A stretch of DNA of 64,000 nt from Pseudomonas sp. WN033 (GTDB lineage Bacteria > Pseudomonadota > Gammaproteobacteria > Pseudomonadales > Pseudomonadaceae). Below, in pieces: positions 34,500 to 42,671 of this stretch (position 1 is the stretch's first letter; every line of letters begins with the position of its first letter). The stretch covers positions 248,001 to 312,000 of the forward strand of contig NSKG01000004.1 of the NCBI GenBank assembly GCA_002287035.1, read 5' to 3'. The notes beneath the pieces are model-generated. The model did not search any database and had not been told where the DNA came from. It saw only the letters and a list, made by a program, of their open reading frames with translations. The translations under genes were made by a program, and so were the position numbers.

Positions 34500-35714
34500 A
34501 TGAATACTTCAGTAAAAGCGTTGCCGGTCACTGTGCTGTCCGGCTTTCTCGGGGCGGGTAAAAGTACTCTGCTCAACCAGATTCTGAAAAACCGCGAGAA
34601 CCGCCGGGTTGCGGTGATCGTCAACGACATGAGTGAAATCAACATCGACGGCAGTGAAGTCCAGCGCGATGTCAGCCTCAATCGCGCCGAGGAAAAGCTG
34701 GTGGAGATGAGCAATGGCTGTATTTGCTGCACGCTGCGTGAAGACCTGCTGGAGGAAGTGGCGCGTCTGGCAGCTGAGGGGCGTTTTGACTATCTGCTTA
34801 TCGAGTCGACCGGCATTTCCGAACCGTTGCCAGTCGCTGAAACCTTTACCTTCCGTGATGAGCAGGGGCGCAGTCTGTCCGATCTGGCGCGTCTTGATAC
34901 CATGGTCACTGTAGTCGATGGGCTGAATTTTCTGCGTGATTATCAGGCCAGCGACAGTCTGGCCAGTCGTGGCGAGACTCTGGGGGAGGAAGACGAGCGC
35001 TCGGTGACTGATCTCTTGATCGAGCAGGTCGAATTTGCCGATGTCATTCTGGTCAGCAAGGTGGATCTGATTTCCTCTGCTGAACGTGAGGAGTTGATTG
35101 CCATTTTGCGCAGCCTCAATGCCGACGCCGAGATCGTGCCGGCGGTGATGGGCCAGGTTCCGCTGGACAAGGTGCTGGATACCGGTCGCTTCAGCTTTGA
35201 GCGAGCCTCGCAGGCGCCGGGCTGGTTGAAGGAAATGCGCGGTGAGCATGTGCCGGAGACCGAAGAGTACGGCATCGCCTCTGGCAGCTTCCGGGCCCGG
35301 CGGCCGTTCCACCCGCAACGGTTCTTCAATTTCCTCAATCGCACCTGGGAAAACGGCCGACTGCTGCGCTCCAAAGGCTATTTCTGGCTGGCCAGCCGGC
35401 CGGAAGAGGCCGGGAGCTGGTCGCAAGCTGGCAGCCTGATGCGTTATGGCTATGCCGGGCGCTGGTGGCGGTTCGTGCCACGCCAGTATTGGCCGCAGGA
35501 TGAGGAGAGCCAAACGCTGATCGAAGGCAAGTGGCAGGGTGAGTTTGGTGATTGCCGCCAGGAGCTGGTGTTCATTGGTCAGAATATCGACTTTGAACAG
35601 CTTGAGCGCGAATTGCAGGCCTGTCTGCTTACGGATGCCGAAATGGCCTATGGCGCTGAGCAGTGGTTGAGCCTGCCTGACCCGTTCGGTCCCTGGACCG
35701 AGGCAGCGGCCTGA
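34500..35714 (+). CDS. COG0523 zinc-chaperone GTPase, ZigA/CobW family
   Basis: 404 residues. G-protein domain with Walker A LSGFLGAGKSTLLN (about residues 15-28), the GCxCC metal site SNGCICCTLREDL (near 75) and the base-specificity stretch ILVSKVDLIS. The C-terminal CobW_C domain begins about 250 (YGIASGSFRARRPFHPQRFF). These proteins move zinc to key enzymes when zinc is scarce. A Zur box 24 bp upstream supports that role over cobalt or nickel delivery. Start ATG 34500; a GTG four codons earlier is possible. The stop overlaps the DUF1826 start (TGATG). This resembles the PA5535-PA5534 pair of P. aeruginosa, as I recall it. Confidence 0.92.
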   Translation: MNTSVKALPVTVLSGFLGAGKSTLLNQILKNRENRRVAVIVNDMSEINIDGSEVQRDVSLNRAEEKLVEMSNGCICCTLREDLLEEVARLAAEGRFDYLLIESTGISEPLPVAETFTFRDEQGRSLSDLARLDTMVTVVDGLNFLRDYQASDSLASRGETLGEEDERSVTDLLIEQVEFADVILVSKVDLISSAEREELIAILRSLNADAEIVPAVMGQVPLDKVLDTGRFSFERASQAPGWLKEMRGEHVPETEEYGIASGSFRARRPFHPQRFFNFLNRTWENGRLLRSKGYFWLASRPEEAGSWSQAGSLMRYGYAGRWWRFVPRQYWPQDEESQTLIEGKWQGEFGDCRQELVFIGQNIDFEQLERELQACLLTDAEMAYGAEQWLSLPDPFGPWTEAAA

Positions 35715-36364
35715 TGTTAGCCCCGGTTATTGCCTTGCACCCGCGTCAGGTCCTGAGCCAGGAGGTCGACAGCCTGCTGACGATCTTTGCTGACGATGTC
35801 AATCTGGCACTCTGGCAGCGTGGCCTGCCATTGCACCTGCAGCGTTTTGCCGAGACCCTGCTAAACCAGCCAGGGGATGTCGCCGAGTCGATGACACTGG
35901 AGTTGGAGTCTGGCAGTGATGCCGAACCAGATTTGCGGACGCTGCTGATGGATGCACGGGATCTGGCTCATCATGCGGCCTTTGTTGCCGATGTGGCCTA
36001 TCTGGTACGGATGTTCGCCTGCCTGTTCGATGCCCGTCGGGTTGGCTTGCGGGTGCGTACGCTGGACAAGGCCATGTGTCCGCGCTGGCATGTCGATCAG
36101 GTGCCGGTACGCCTGATAACCACTTATGCTGGCCCCGGCTCGGAGTGGTTGGCTGAGGGCGACTTGCCACGCCGGCGTCTGGGACATCCCGGCTGCGACG
36201 AGTTCAATGAGTTGCCGCCGGCCGGGCGAATGCAGCCGGGTGAAGTGGGCTTGCTCAAGGGGGAGCGCTGGGCAGGCAATGAGGGGCGCGGAATTGTGCA
36301 TCGTTCACCGCAGCCCTCGGCAGGTCAGCGACGGCTGATGTTGACGCTCGACTGGCTGGGGTGA
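35714..36364 (+). CDS. DUF1826-family protein of the zinc-starvation response
   Basis: 216 residues, no signal peptide. The family is recognised from the context (it usually sits next to a Zur-controlled COG0523 gene) and from the segments KAMCPRWHVDQVPVRLITTY, GPGSEWLAE and HRSPQPSAGQRRLMLTLDWL. The spaced Cys and His residues (CPRWHVD, HRSP) may bind metal or form an oxygenase-like site, but its biochemistry is unknown. Coupled by overlap to the GTPase gene. Confidence 0.8.
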   Translation: MLAPVIALHPRQVLSQEVDSLLTIFADDVNLALWQRGLPLHLQRFAETLLNQPGDVAESMTLELESGSDAEPDLRTLLMDARDLAHHAAFVADVAYLVRMFACLFDARRVGLRVRTLDKAMCPRWHVDQVPVRLITTYAGPGSEWLAEGDLPRRRLGHPGCDEFNELPPAGRMQPGEVGLLKGERWAGNEGRGIVHRSPQPSAGQRRLMLTLDWLG

Positions 36365-36373
36365 AGGCGGCGT

Positions 36374-36477
36374 ATTGCCACGGGCCTTTGGCTCTCGCAA
36401 TGACGGGGGGCGTGGGCACGGTGATTGGGGCTGTTGCTCTCACGCCGTCATTGCGAGCCGCGTAGCGGCGTGGCAAT
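36374..36477. repeat. Inverted pair of CGTCATTGCGAG-type repeats
   Basis: Copy 1 (36374-36406, reversed) and copy 2 (36445-36477) share CCGTCATTGCGAG...GTGGCAAT, forming an inverted pair with a 38-bp spacer. This unit is known from many unrelated bacteria. Its A/T balance differs from the REP-like families elsewhere in this window. Confidence 0.75.
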
Positions 36478-36494
36478 CCAGCAGCATGGCGTGC

Positions 36495-37271
36495 TCAACG
36501 CTCTGTAATGAAGCTGTCAATCAGGGCCGGCCACTGCTGCAGGTCTGCGTTGGAGTGGGCGATTATCAGCTCACTGTTCGGTAGCCACCGGGCCAAGCCT
36601 TGGGCCGTGCCCAGCGGGTGAATGTCGTCGTCGCGCCAGGCCAGGATCAGGGTTGGCATAGACAGTTGCTGCAGCGCAGCAGGTGGTGGCAAATCGGAAG
36701 CGGCAGCGCCCAGCAGTATATTGGTCAGGTTGTCCTGGCTGAAACCGGCCAGCTCATCGAGCATCAGCCCTGCCAGCTCCGGGCGGCTGTTTTGCAGCCA
36801 GGCAGGCAAGGGCGGGAAGCGGCGCGAGGCCTTGACCAGTCCGGCTACGCCCTGGCGGCGCAGCAGTTCAATCATCTTCTGATAACGTAGAACCTGGTGC
36901 GGACGACTGTCCCAGGCGGTTGGCGGCAGCGCCAGGACCAGATGGCTGACTCGCTGCGGCTCTTGCAGAACTGCATGTAACGCCGTGGCGCAGCCCATGG
37001 ACTGGCCGCCCAAGGCAAAAGGTTGTTCGCTGGTGCAGTTTTGGCTGGCCACCTGCAACATGTCGTTGGCCAGCGCAGGCCACTGGCAAACTGCTGAATT
37101 ACCGGCAGCAGACGAGAGTCCATGGCCACGGGCGTCGTAGCGAATCCTGCGTACCTGCCCGCCTGTGGCCGGATGAAACCAGCCGCAGGTACTCTCCAGC
37201 GCCAGGCTGCCGAACAGCCCATGCGCCCAGGCCAGTGCCGGGCCATCACCCTGTGTTGCAATATTGAGCAT
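36495..37271 (-). CDS. Alpha/beta hydrolase
   Basis: 258 residues. Oxyanion HGLFGS (18-23), YDARGHGLSS, nucleophile elbow GGQSMGCA (Ser near 93), acid in LILAWRDDDIHP, and a late region IIAHSNADLQQWPALI where the catalytic His appears to be the H of AHSNAD. It is of the BioH/MhpC-like fold, but no feature fixes a substrate; BioH is possible but not supported by biotin genes nearby. ATG 37271 preceded by AGGGAA; GTG one codon upstream. Divergent from the next hydrolase with a 78-bp gap. Confidence 0.82.
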   Translation of the reverse strand: MLNIATQGDGPALAWAHGLFGSLALESTCGWFHPATGGQVRRIRYDARGHGLSSAAGNSAVCQWPALANDMLQVASQNCTSEQPFALGGQSMGCATALHAVLQEPQRVSHLVLALPPTAWDSRPHQVLRYQKMIELLRRQGVAGLVKASRRFPPLPAWLQNSRPELAGLMLDELAGFSQDNLTNILLGAAASDLPPPAALQQLSMPTLILAWRDDDIHPLGTAQGLARWLPNSELIIAHSNADLQQWPALIDSFITER

Positions 37272-37349
37272 CACTGTTCCCTAAAGTGGCTTGGGGGCTG
37301 TGCCCGGCTCTGTGTAGACTGGCGCATCGATTCAGTCAGGTGTGTTGTC

Positions 37350-38222
37350 ATGCAATTGTTGCCTTGGTCCCATAATACCTCTGCCGGTTTTGCCTTGCGC
37401 GGCTGGCATACTCCGCCAAGTGGCAAGCCGCTGCTGCATTTTCTTCACGGTAACGGTTTTTGCACCCGGACTTACGAGCCGATGCTGGAGCCGCTGGCTG
37501 AGCACTTTGACCTGTGGTTGTGCGATTTGCAGGGCCATGGTGAGAGTGATCATGGCGGGCGCTTTGTCGGCTGGAACCGCAATGCCGAGCTGGTGGTGGA
37601 AGCCTTCGAGCATGGTCGCCAGCGTTTCGGTGAGATACCCAGAGTAGCCTGTGGGCATAGCTTTGGCGGGGTGTTGACCAGCCTGATCCTGGCCACTCAT
37701 CCCGGGCTGTTCGAGCGGGCGGTGCTGCTTGACCCGGTGCTGTTTCCGATGAGTCTGATTGGCCTGCGTACCAGCCTGAGTCTGCTGGGGCTGCGGCGTA
37801 ACCCGATGTCGCAGGCGGCGCGGGCGCGCCGGCATCACTGGCCGGATCGTGACAGTGCCTATGGCGCCTTGCACGGTCGTGGGATCTTTCGTGGCTGGGA
37901 TGAAGCTGCATTCCGCGCCCACATTGAGCATGCCCTGAAGGATCACCACGAGCAGGGTGTGGAACTCAAGTGCCGGCCCAGCCGCGAAGCCGAAGTATTC
38001 GACTCCATGCCCAAGCGTCTGTGGCCGTCACTCAAACGGATTCAAACCCCAACCCTGCTGATTTATGGCGACAAGACCTATCCCTTTGTGACGCAGTCAG
38101 CCCGTCGGCTGGCGGCAGTCAATCCGCGCGTGCAAGTACGCTCACTGCCCGGTGGGCACTGTTTCATGCAGGAAGCGCCGCAGATCGCTGCCAGCGAGGT
38201 GTTGGCCTTTCTGGGGTTGTAG
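37350..38222 (+). CDS. Alpha/beta hydrolase
   Basis: 290 residues from ATG 37350 (MQLLPWSHNTSAGFALRGW), after AGGTG. HGNGFCTRTY oxyanion region, LQGHGESD, nucleophile elbow CGHSFGGVL, acid in LIYGDKTYPF, and the catalytic His in LPGGHCFMQEAP. The frame is open upstream to 37122, overlapping the divergent hydrolase gene, but the alpha/beta-hydrolase fold begins at 37350. Substrate unknown. It ends exactly where the PII-like gene ends on the other strand. Confidence 0.85.
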   Translation: MQLLPWSHNTSAGFALRGWHTPPSGKPLLHFLHGNGFCTRTYEPMLEPLAEHFDLWLCDLQGHGESDHGGRFVGWNRNAELVVEAFEHGRQRFGEIPRVACGHSFGGVLTSLILATHPGLFERAVLLDPVLFPMSLIGLRTSLSLLGLRRNPMSQAARARRHHWPDRDSAYGALHGRGIFRGWDEAAFRAHIEHALKDHHEQGVELKCRPSREAEVFDSMPKRLWPSLKRIQTPTLLIYGDKTYPFVTQSARRLAAVNPRVQVRSLPGGHCFMQEAPQIAASEVLAFLGL

Positions 38223-38570
38223 TCAATCGAGCGGATGCTCGCGGCTGAGTGCTTCAATATGGGCGCTCAGCCCCACTGCGCGGCTGACATCCAGCTCAAG
38301 GGCAATACCGGTATCGAGACTTTCGTCCAGCTTCCCTGCATCCAGCACCGCCTGCATGATTTCATCGGTGCGACGGCTCTCAGCCAGAATCAGAATGACG
38401 CTGCGGGCTGCCATGAATTCCAGACCGAAGAAACTCAGGTGGGGCTTCAGGCCCTGACCCTGGGCGTTGTTGATGATGGTTGCTCCGGTAGCCCCGGCAT
38501 CGCGGGCGGCATCCAGTACATCCACGGTGCGCTCGTGATCAACGAAAACCATGATGAGTTTGAAGTTCAT
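38223..38570 (-). CDS. PII-like (GlnB-superfamily) protein
   Basis: 115 residues. Size and pattern (MNFKLIMVFVDHERTVDVLD, ATIINNAQGQGLKP, SVILILAESRRTDEIMQAVL, LDVSRAVGL near the end) fit the small PII-like family annotated as P-II family nitrogen regulator in pseudomonads. It lacks the uridylylation Tyr in a classical T-loop, so it is not GlnB or GlnK; it may bind a nucleotide. It is located just past the ask gene of the ectoine operon, with a strong hairpin between them, so it is probably a separate unit. Confidence 0.7.
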   Translation of the reverse strand: MNFKLIMVFVDHERTVDVLDAARDAGATGATIINNAQGQGLKPHLSFFGLEFMAARSVILILAESRRTDEIMQAVLDAGKLDESLDTGIALELDVSRAVGLSAHIEALSREHPLD

Positions 38571-38664
38571 GTACCCAGCTTCCTGATCGACTCAGTTATG
38601 TGCTGAGCGTAGTACAACTGGGTAATGGCGGTATTGAGGTAGATCAGTGCCTGACAGGACAGGA

Positions 38665-38699
38665 CGCCATCCGGCGCAGGAGCTGTGCGCCGGATGGCG
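38665..38699 (-). terminator. Terminator hairpin of the ectoine operon
   Basis: A perfect 14-bp stem (CGCCATCCGGCGCA / TGCGCCGGATGGCG) with a 7-base loop, starting 7 bp past the ask stop on the minus strand. The T-run is weak. Confidence 0.8.
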
Positions 38700-38706
38700 G
38701 GCCCGG

Positions 38707-40137
38707 TCAGGCGGCGGCGATTACATCGCCATGGTTTTCCGGCTCGATCAGGGCGCGGTGCAGGGCAGCCACTGCGGCGTCGTAGTCGTCCTCATGGACG
38801 ATGCACTGCATTTCCACCTGGCGAATCGACTGGTGAATGGCCTGGATGTTGATGCCGGCTTCGGCCAGCGCCGCTACGGTCTTGGCCAGAATGCCCTTGA
38901 CCTTGAGGTCCGAGCCAATTGCCGAGACGATGGCGATGTTGTGTACGTTGACCTCGGCCATTGGGTAGCTTTCTTCGATCAGGCGCGATGCACGATTGAG
39001 CATCTTGCGCGAGCCGGCCACATAATAGGTGATGCTGTTGGCATCCGAATCCTTGTTCACCAGATACAGCTTGAGCTGCTTGAGCAACTTGGTGATTTCG
39101 ATGTCGTAGCCGACATCGCCAAGCATTTCCTGATCGAACACTTCCAGCCCGAACACGTCGGTACGCCCGGCGATGATTTCGACGCAGGGCTTTTCGCTAC
39201 GATAATCCTGGCTGATCAGGGTGCCGCCGTGTTCCGGTTCGAAGGCGTTCTTGATTCGCAACTGGATGCCGGCCCGGCGCAGGGTACGTGCGGCCTTGGG
39301 ATGAATGGCTTCCATGCCCAGATTCGACAGTTGATCGGCAACGTCGTAGTTGGTGCGGCCAATGGTCACCACCTTATCGACACCGACCAGATTCGGGTCG
39401 GCGCTGGAAAGGTGGTATTCCTTGTGGATGATGGCCTCACGGGCACCGGTGGTGGCGGCGATCTGGGCGAAGGTGATTTCGCTGTAGCCACGGTCAAAGG
39501 TGTTCATCAGGCCTTCGCGGCAGTGAGTGTAGCCAGTGGCAACCACCAGCTCGCGGGACAGGTCGATGCCGTCGAAGCTGTCCTTGATCATGTCCTGGAA
39601 CAGTTTTGGCTCGGTCTGGTTCCAGCCGGTCAGGTCGACCAGGCGGGCGCTGACGCCACGCTTCTTGAGCGCCAGCACGGTGTTGAAGGCGCTGTGCGCC
39701 TCGCCGAGCGAGGCAAGCATTTCGCGCACCTTCATCAGCTGTTCGCTGAGCTGGAAGTGTCCGTAGCTGCACAGCTGCTGGAGGCTGACCATGCATTCGC
39801 GCACATCACTGATCCGGCTTTCGATAAAGCGGTCAGCGGCCTGGAGTTCATAGTCGCTGTTGAACAGTTCGGCGTTCTTGGCCTTCATTTTTTCCAGTAC
39901 GGCATCCAGCGCTTCAAGCCAGGCGTCCTCATTGTGCGCATCGGCAAAGCGCTCATACACGCCGGGCTCACCGGTTTTCTTGTGTTCGAGCAGGGCGTTG
40001 GTCATGCCGCTGTAGGCAGAGACCACGAAGACGCGCTGATACAGTTCTGCGCCCTGACGTTGGCCAATGAAAATGTTGTTCAGTACTTCGTCGAAGCGGC
40101 TCATTGAGGTGCCGCCGATCTTTTCTACTGTATGCAT
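38707..40137 (-). CDS. ask: Ectoine-operon aspartate kinase
   Basis: 476 residues. It makes aspartyl phosphate, the first step toward aspartate semialdehyde for ectoine. The N-terminal KIGGTSM is the kinase motif (K, G, G, T, S); the C-terminal ACT domains carry VNVHNIAIVSAIGSDL and INIQAIHQSIRQVEMQCIVH. This Ask_Ect type is usually less sensitive to feedback by lysine and threonine, as known from the family. Opening at MHTVEKIGGTSMSRFDEV. It is the last gene of ectA-ectB-ectC-ask; a family A repeat lies between ectC and ask. Confidence 0.95.
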   Translation of the reverse strand: MHTVEKIGGTSMSRFDEVLNNIFIGQRQGAELYQRVFVVSAYSGMTNALLEHKKTGEPGVYERFADAHNEDAWLEALDAVLEKMKAKNAELFNSDYELQAADRFIESRISDVRECMVSLQQLCSYGHFQLSEQLMKVREMLASLGEAHSAFNTVLALKKRGVSARLVDLTGWNQTEPKLFQDMIKDSFDGIDLSRELVVATGYTHCREGLMNTFDRGYSEITFAQIAATTGAREAIIHKEYHLSSADPNLVGVDKVVTIGRTNYDVADQLSNLGMEAIHPKAARTLRRAGIQLRIKNAFEPEHGGTLISQDYRSEKPCVEIIAGRTDVFGLEVFDQEMLGDVGYDIEITKLLKQLKLYLVNKDSDANSITYYVAGSRKMLNRASRLIEESYPMAEVNVHNIAIVSAIGSDLKVKGILAKTVAALAEAGINIQAIHQSIRQVEMQCIVHEDDYDAAVAALHRALIEPENHGDVIAAA

Positions 40138-40182
40138 AATTCTGGTTACCGTCCCGGGTGTGTTGGGTTGTGAAGTTCAGTC

Positions 40183-40280
40183 GCCTGGGAGTGTCGCGCG
40201 CCTGCGCGACACCGGGCTATCCTGCAGCACTGTGCTATCCGCCAGTTCCAGCATCGCGCAGGCGCACGATGCTACCCAGG
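40183..40280. repeat. Dispersed palindromic repeat, family A, single copy
   Basis: 98 bp from CCTGGGAGTGTCGCGCGCCTGCGCGACAC to the matching end GCTACCCAGG. It closely resembles the tandem units at 15796-16100. Here it sits in the ectC-ask gap, where its hairpins could lower transcription into ask or protect the 3' end of the ectABC message. Confidence 0.8.
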
Positions 40281-40304
40281 TCAGGCGCCAATCTCAGTGT
40301 TTCC

Positions 40305-40688
40305 TCAATCCAGCGGATAAACCCCATCCTTGTCATGCACTTCCTGGCCGGACAGTGGCGGGTTGAATACGCAGGCCATCTTCATGTCTTCGCTGCCACC
40401 GCGCAGCAGGTGCTCGTCGTGCTGGTCGAGGATGTACAGGGTGCCGGCCTCAATCGGATAGACCTTGCCGTCAGCCAGGGTCTCGATCTCGCCATTGCCG
40501 CTCATGCAGTAGACCGATTCCAGGTGGTTCTTGTAGTGGATGTGGGTCTCGGTGTTGGCGTAGATAGTGGTGATGTGGAACGAGAACCCCATGTTGTCGT
40601 CTTTGAGCAGCATGCGGGTACTTTCCCAGTTCTCCGATGCCACGCGGCGTTCGGAATTTTCGCAATCTTTCAGGGTGCGTACGATCAT
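40305..40688 (-). CDS. ectC: Ectoine synthase EctC
   Basis: 127 residues, the usual family length. It closes the ring of N-gamma-acetyl-diaminobutyrate to form ectoine. A cupin fold with [20 protein letters not shown] and [15 protein letters not shown], which hold the metal-binding Glu, Tyr and His. I start at the ATG 40688 ([16 protein letters not shown]), preceded by AAGGAGATCCTCGA; the upstream ATG at 40712 adds 8 residues not seen in EctC. Confidence 0.97.
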   Translation of the reverse strand: MIVRTLKDCENSERRVASENWESTRMLLKDDNMGFSFHITTIYANTETHIHYKNHLESVYCMSGNGEIETLADGKVYPIEAGTLYILDQHDEHLLRGGSEDMKMACVFNPPLSGQEVHDKDGVYPLD

Positions 40689-40790
40689 TCGAGGATCTCC
40701 TTGGATCATCAAAGATTGAAAGAAGTATTGATTCAGCTCAGCGCGACCGGCGCCAGTGCCAGCCGAGCTGCTGAGCTTTCGCGCAATAAA

Positions 40791-42077
40791 TCAGGAGGCC
40801 TTGCTGTCGACCTGCTCGGTCATGACCTTGGCGAAGGCTGCATCAAGAATGTCCATGGCCTTGGCGATCTGCTCTTCGCTGATGATCAGCGGGCACAGGC
40901 ACTTGACGACCTGACTATGGTTGCCGCTGGTTTCGATCACCAGACCACGCTCGAAGGCCTCACGGCAGATCGCGGCGGCGATCTCGCCGTCCGGGCAGTT
41001 AATGCCGATCATCATGCCGCGCCCTTTGACGTACAGCGAGTCGGGGCCGTGCTTGCGGACGATCTTCTGCATCCGCTCCTTGATCAGTGCGCCCTTGGCC
41101 TGGACCGACTTGGCGAATTCGTCATTGGTCCAGAAGTGCTCCAGAGCTGCCGTGGCAGTGACGAAGGCATGGTTGTTGCCGCGGAAGGTGCCGTTGTGCT
41201 CACCAGGCTCCCATTGGTCCAGCTCACGACGGAACAGGACAACCGCAAACGGCAGGCCGAAGCCACTGAGCGACTTGGACAGGGTAATGATGTCCGGCTT
41301 GATGCCCATTTCTTCGAAGCTGAAGAAGCTGCCGGTACGACCGCAACCGGCCTGAATGTCATCGACGATCAGCAGCATGTCGTGCTTGCGGCAGAGCTTT
41401 TCCAGCTTGCGCATCCATTCGGCCGAGGCGGTGTTCAGGCCACCTTCACCCTGGACCACTTCGACGATCACGGCGGCCGGCTTGTCGACACCGCTGCTCG
41501 GGTCGCTGAGCAGCTTGTCCATCATGGCGATGGTGTTGACGTCCTTGCCGAAGTAGTTGGCATAAGGCATGCGGCTGACTTCGGCCAGGGGTACGCCGGC
41601 GGCGCCACGGTGGTGCTGGTTGCCGGTAGCGGCCAGGGCGCCAATGGTGCAGCCATGGAATCCGTTGGTGAAGCTGATGATGTTGCTGCGGCCAGTGACC
41701 TTGCGCGCCAGCTTCAGGGCGGCTTCAACTGAGTTGGCACCGGTCGGTCCGCTGAACTGAATGACATGATCGCCCAGGCCGCGCGGTTCAAGGATGACCC
41801 GGTGGAAGGTTTCCAGGAAGCGCTCCTTGGCATCGGAGTACATATCCAGACCATGGGTCAGGCCATCGTTCTCCAGATAGTCGATCAGCGCTTTCTTCAG
41901 AACCGGGTGGTTATGTCCGTAGTTCAAGGTGCCGGCACCGGCAAGGAAGTCGATATAGGACTTGCCTTCGCGGGTGATCAGCTCGGCGCCGCGCGCCTGT
42001 TTGAAGACCACGGGGAACGAACGGCAATAGCTGCGGATACCGGATTCATGTTGTTCGAACTGTTCGAAGGTGTTCAT
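40791..42077 (-). CDS. ectB: Diaminobutyrate--2-oxoglutarate transaminase EctB
   Basis: 428 residues. Class III aminotransferase that turns aspartate semialdehyde into 2,4-diaminobutyrate. The PLP-binding Lys is in ITLSKSLSGFGLPFAV; other marks are FLAGAGTLNYGHNHPVLKKA, SPTGANSVEAALKLAR-type (FSGPTGANSVEAALKLAR) and LLIVDDIQAGCGRTG. The start ATG 42077 follows CCAGGAG; a longer frame to 42095 is rejected as it lies in the ectA 3' end. 14 bp after ectA. Confidence 0.97.
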   Translation of the reverse strand: MNTFEQFEQHESGIRSYCRSFPVVFKQARGAELITREGKSYIDFLAGAGTLNYGHNHPVLKKALIDYLENDGLTHGLDMYSDAKERFLETFHRVILEPRGLGDHVIQFSGPTGANSVEAALKLARKVTGRSNIISFTNGFHGCTIGALAATGNQHHRGAAGVPLAEVSRMPYANYFGKDVNTIAMMDKLLSDPSSGVDKPAAVIVEVVQGEGGLNTASAEWMRKLEKLCRKHDMLLIVDDIQAGCGRTGSFFSFEEMGIKPDIITLSKSLSGFGLPFAVVLFRRELDQWEPGEHNGTFRGNNHAFVTATAALEHFWTNDEFAKSVQAKGALIKERMQKIVRKHGPDSLYVKGRGMMIGINCPDGEIAAAICREAFERGLVIETSGNHSQVVKCLCPLIISEEQIAKAMDILDAAFAKVMTEQVDSKAS

Positions 42078-42091
42078 GGGTGCTCCTGGCT

Positions 42092-42604
42092 TCATGCCTT
42101 GGCAGATGGTGAAAAAGGGCCGGCGCGATACAGCACTTCATCGTCGTGCTGGCCGTTGAAATGGTCATTGCGGGAAAACAGTACCCGGGTCTGGTAGTCG
42201 CTGTTGAGGCGCGCGAAAGCGCGCTTGAACAGGGCTTCCGAGGCTTCGTTGCCCGGTGTGATGGTGGTTTCCATGTACTGCACGCCGTTGGCCATCGCTC
42301 GCTCGGTCAGGGCCAGCAACATCTTCAGGGCCAGCCCCTGGCCACGCATGCGGTCGTCGACCGCGACCTGCCAGACAAACAGGGTGTCCGGGCGGGCTGG
42401 TGGGCGATAGCCGGAAATGAATCCGACCAGTTCGCCATTGGCAGCAATGGCTGCGATGGCGGTATCGGCAAAGTCGCTGCATTGCAGCAGATTGCAGTAA
42501 ACCGAGTTGGTATCCAGTGGTTTGCAGCGCTCGACCAGTTGATTCAGTGCGTAGCCGTCAGTGTCGCGCGGCTGGCGCAAAGTCACGGGTGTAAGGTCTG
42601 TCAA
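42092..42604 (-). CDS. ectA: Diaminobutyrate acetyltransferase EctA
   Basis: 170 residues, a GNAT fold. It acetylates 2,4-diaminobutyrate. Marks: LRQPRDTDGYALNQLVERCKP, SVYCNLLQCSDFADT, FVWQVAVDDRMRGQGLALKM (acetyl-CoA site), YMETTITPGNEASEALF. The best start is a TTG (complement of 42602-42604) with AGGA 8 bases before; the ATG at 42610-42612 is in another frame. A rare start codon on the first enzyme may limit its yield. First gene of the operon. Confidence 0.95.
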   Translation of the reverse strand: MTDLTPVTLRQPRDTDGYALNQLVERCKPLDTNSVYCNLLQCSDFADTAIAAIAANGELVGFISGYRPPARPDTLFVWQVAVDDRMRGQGLALKMLLALTERAMANGVQYMETTITPGNEASEALFKRAFARLNSDYQTRVLFSRNDHFNGQHDDEVLYRAGPFSPSAKA

Positions 42605-42641
42605 AACGTCATCCTGATATTTATGTGTAAATGCTTTTTAA

Positions 42642-42671
42642 ATAATAAACATATCCAAAAAAATATCTCAA
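42642..42671 (-). promoter_or_regulatory. Candidate sigma-70 promoter of the ectoine operon
   Basis: On the minus strand, TTGAGA (complement of 42666-42671) with an 18-base A/T-rich spacer to TATTAT (complement of 42642-42647). Both boxes match 5 of 6. The surrounding 90 bp are A/T-rich, as is usual for osmotically controlled promoters. Confidence 0.6.

Noticed and set aside
38647-40107. A 486-codon open frame on the plus strand opposite ask
   Set aside because: It is the mirror of a well-supported aspartate kinase; long antisense frames are common with this G/C-rich third-position codon use, and it has no ribosome site or family match.
40158-41732. A 524-codon open frame on the plus strand opposite ectC and ectB
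   Set aside because: It spans two certain genes and their gap, and starts inside a palindromic repeat. Antisense shadow.
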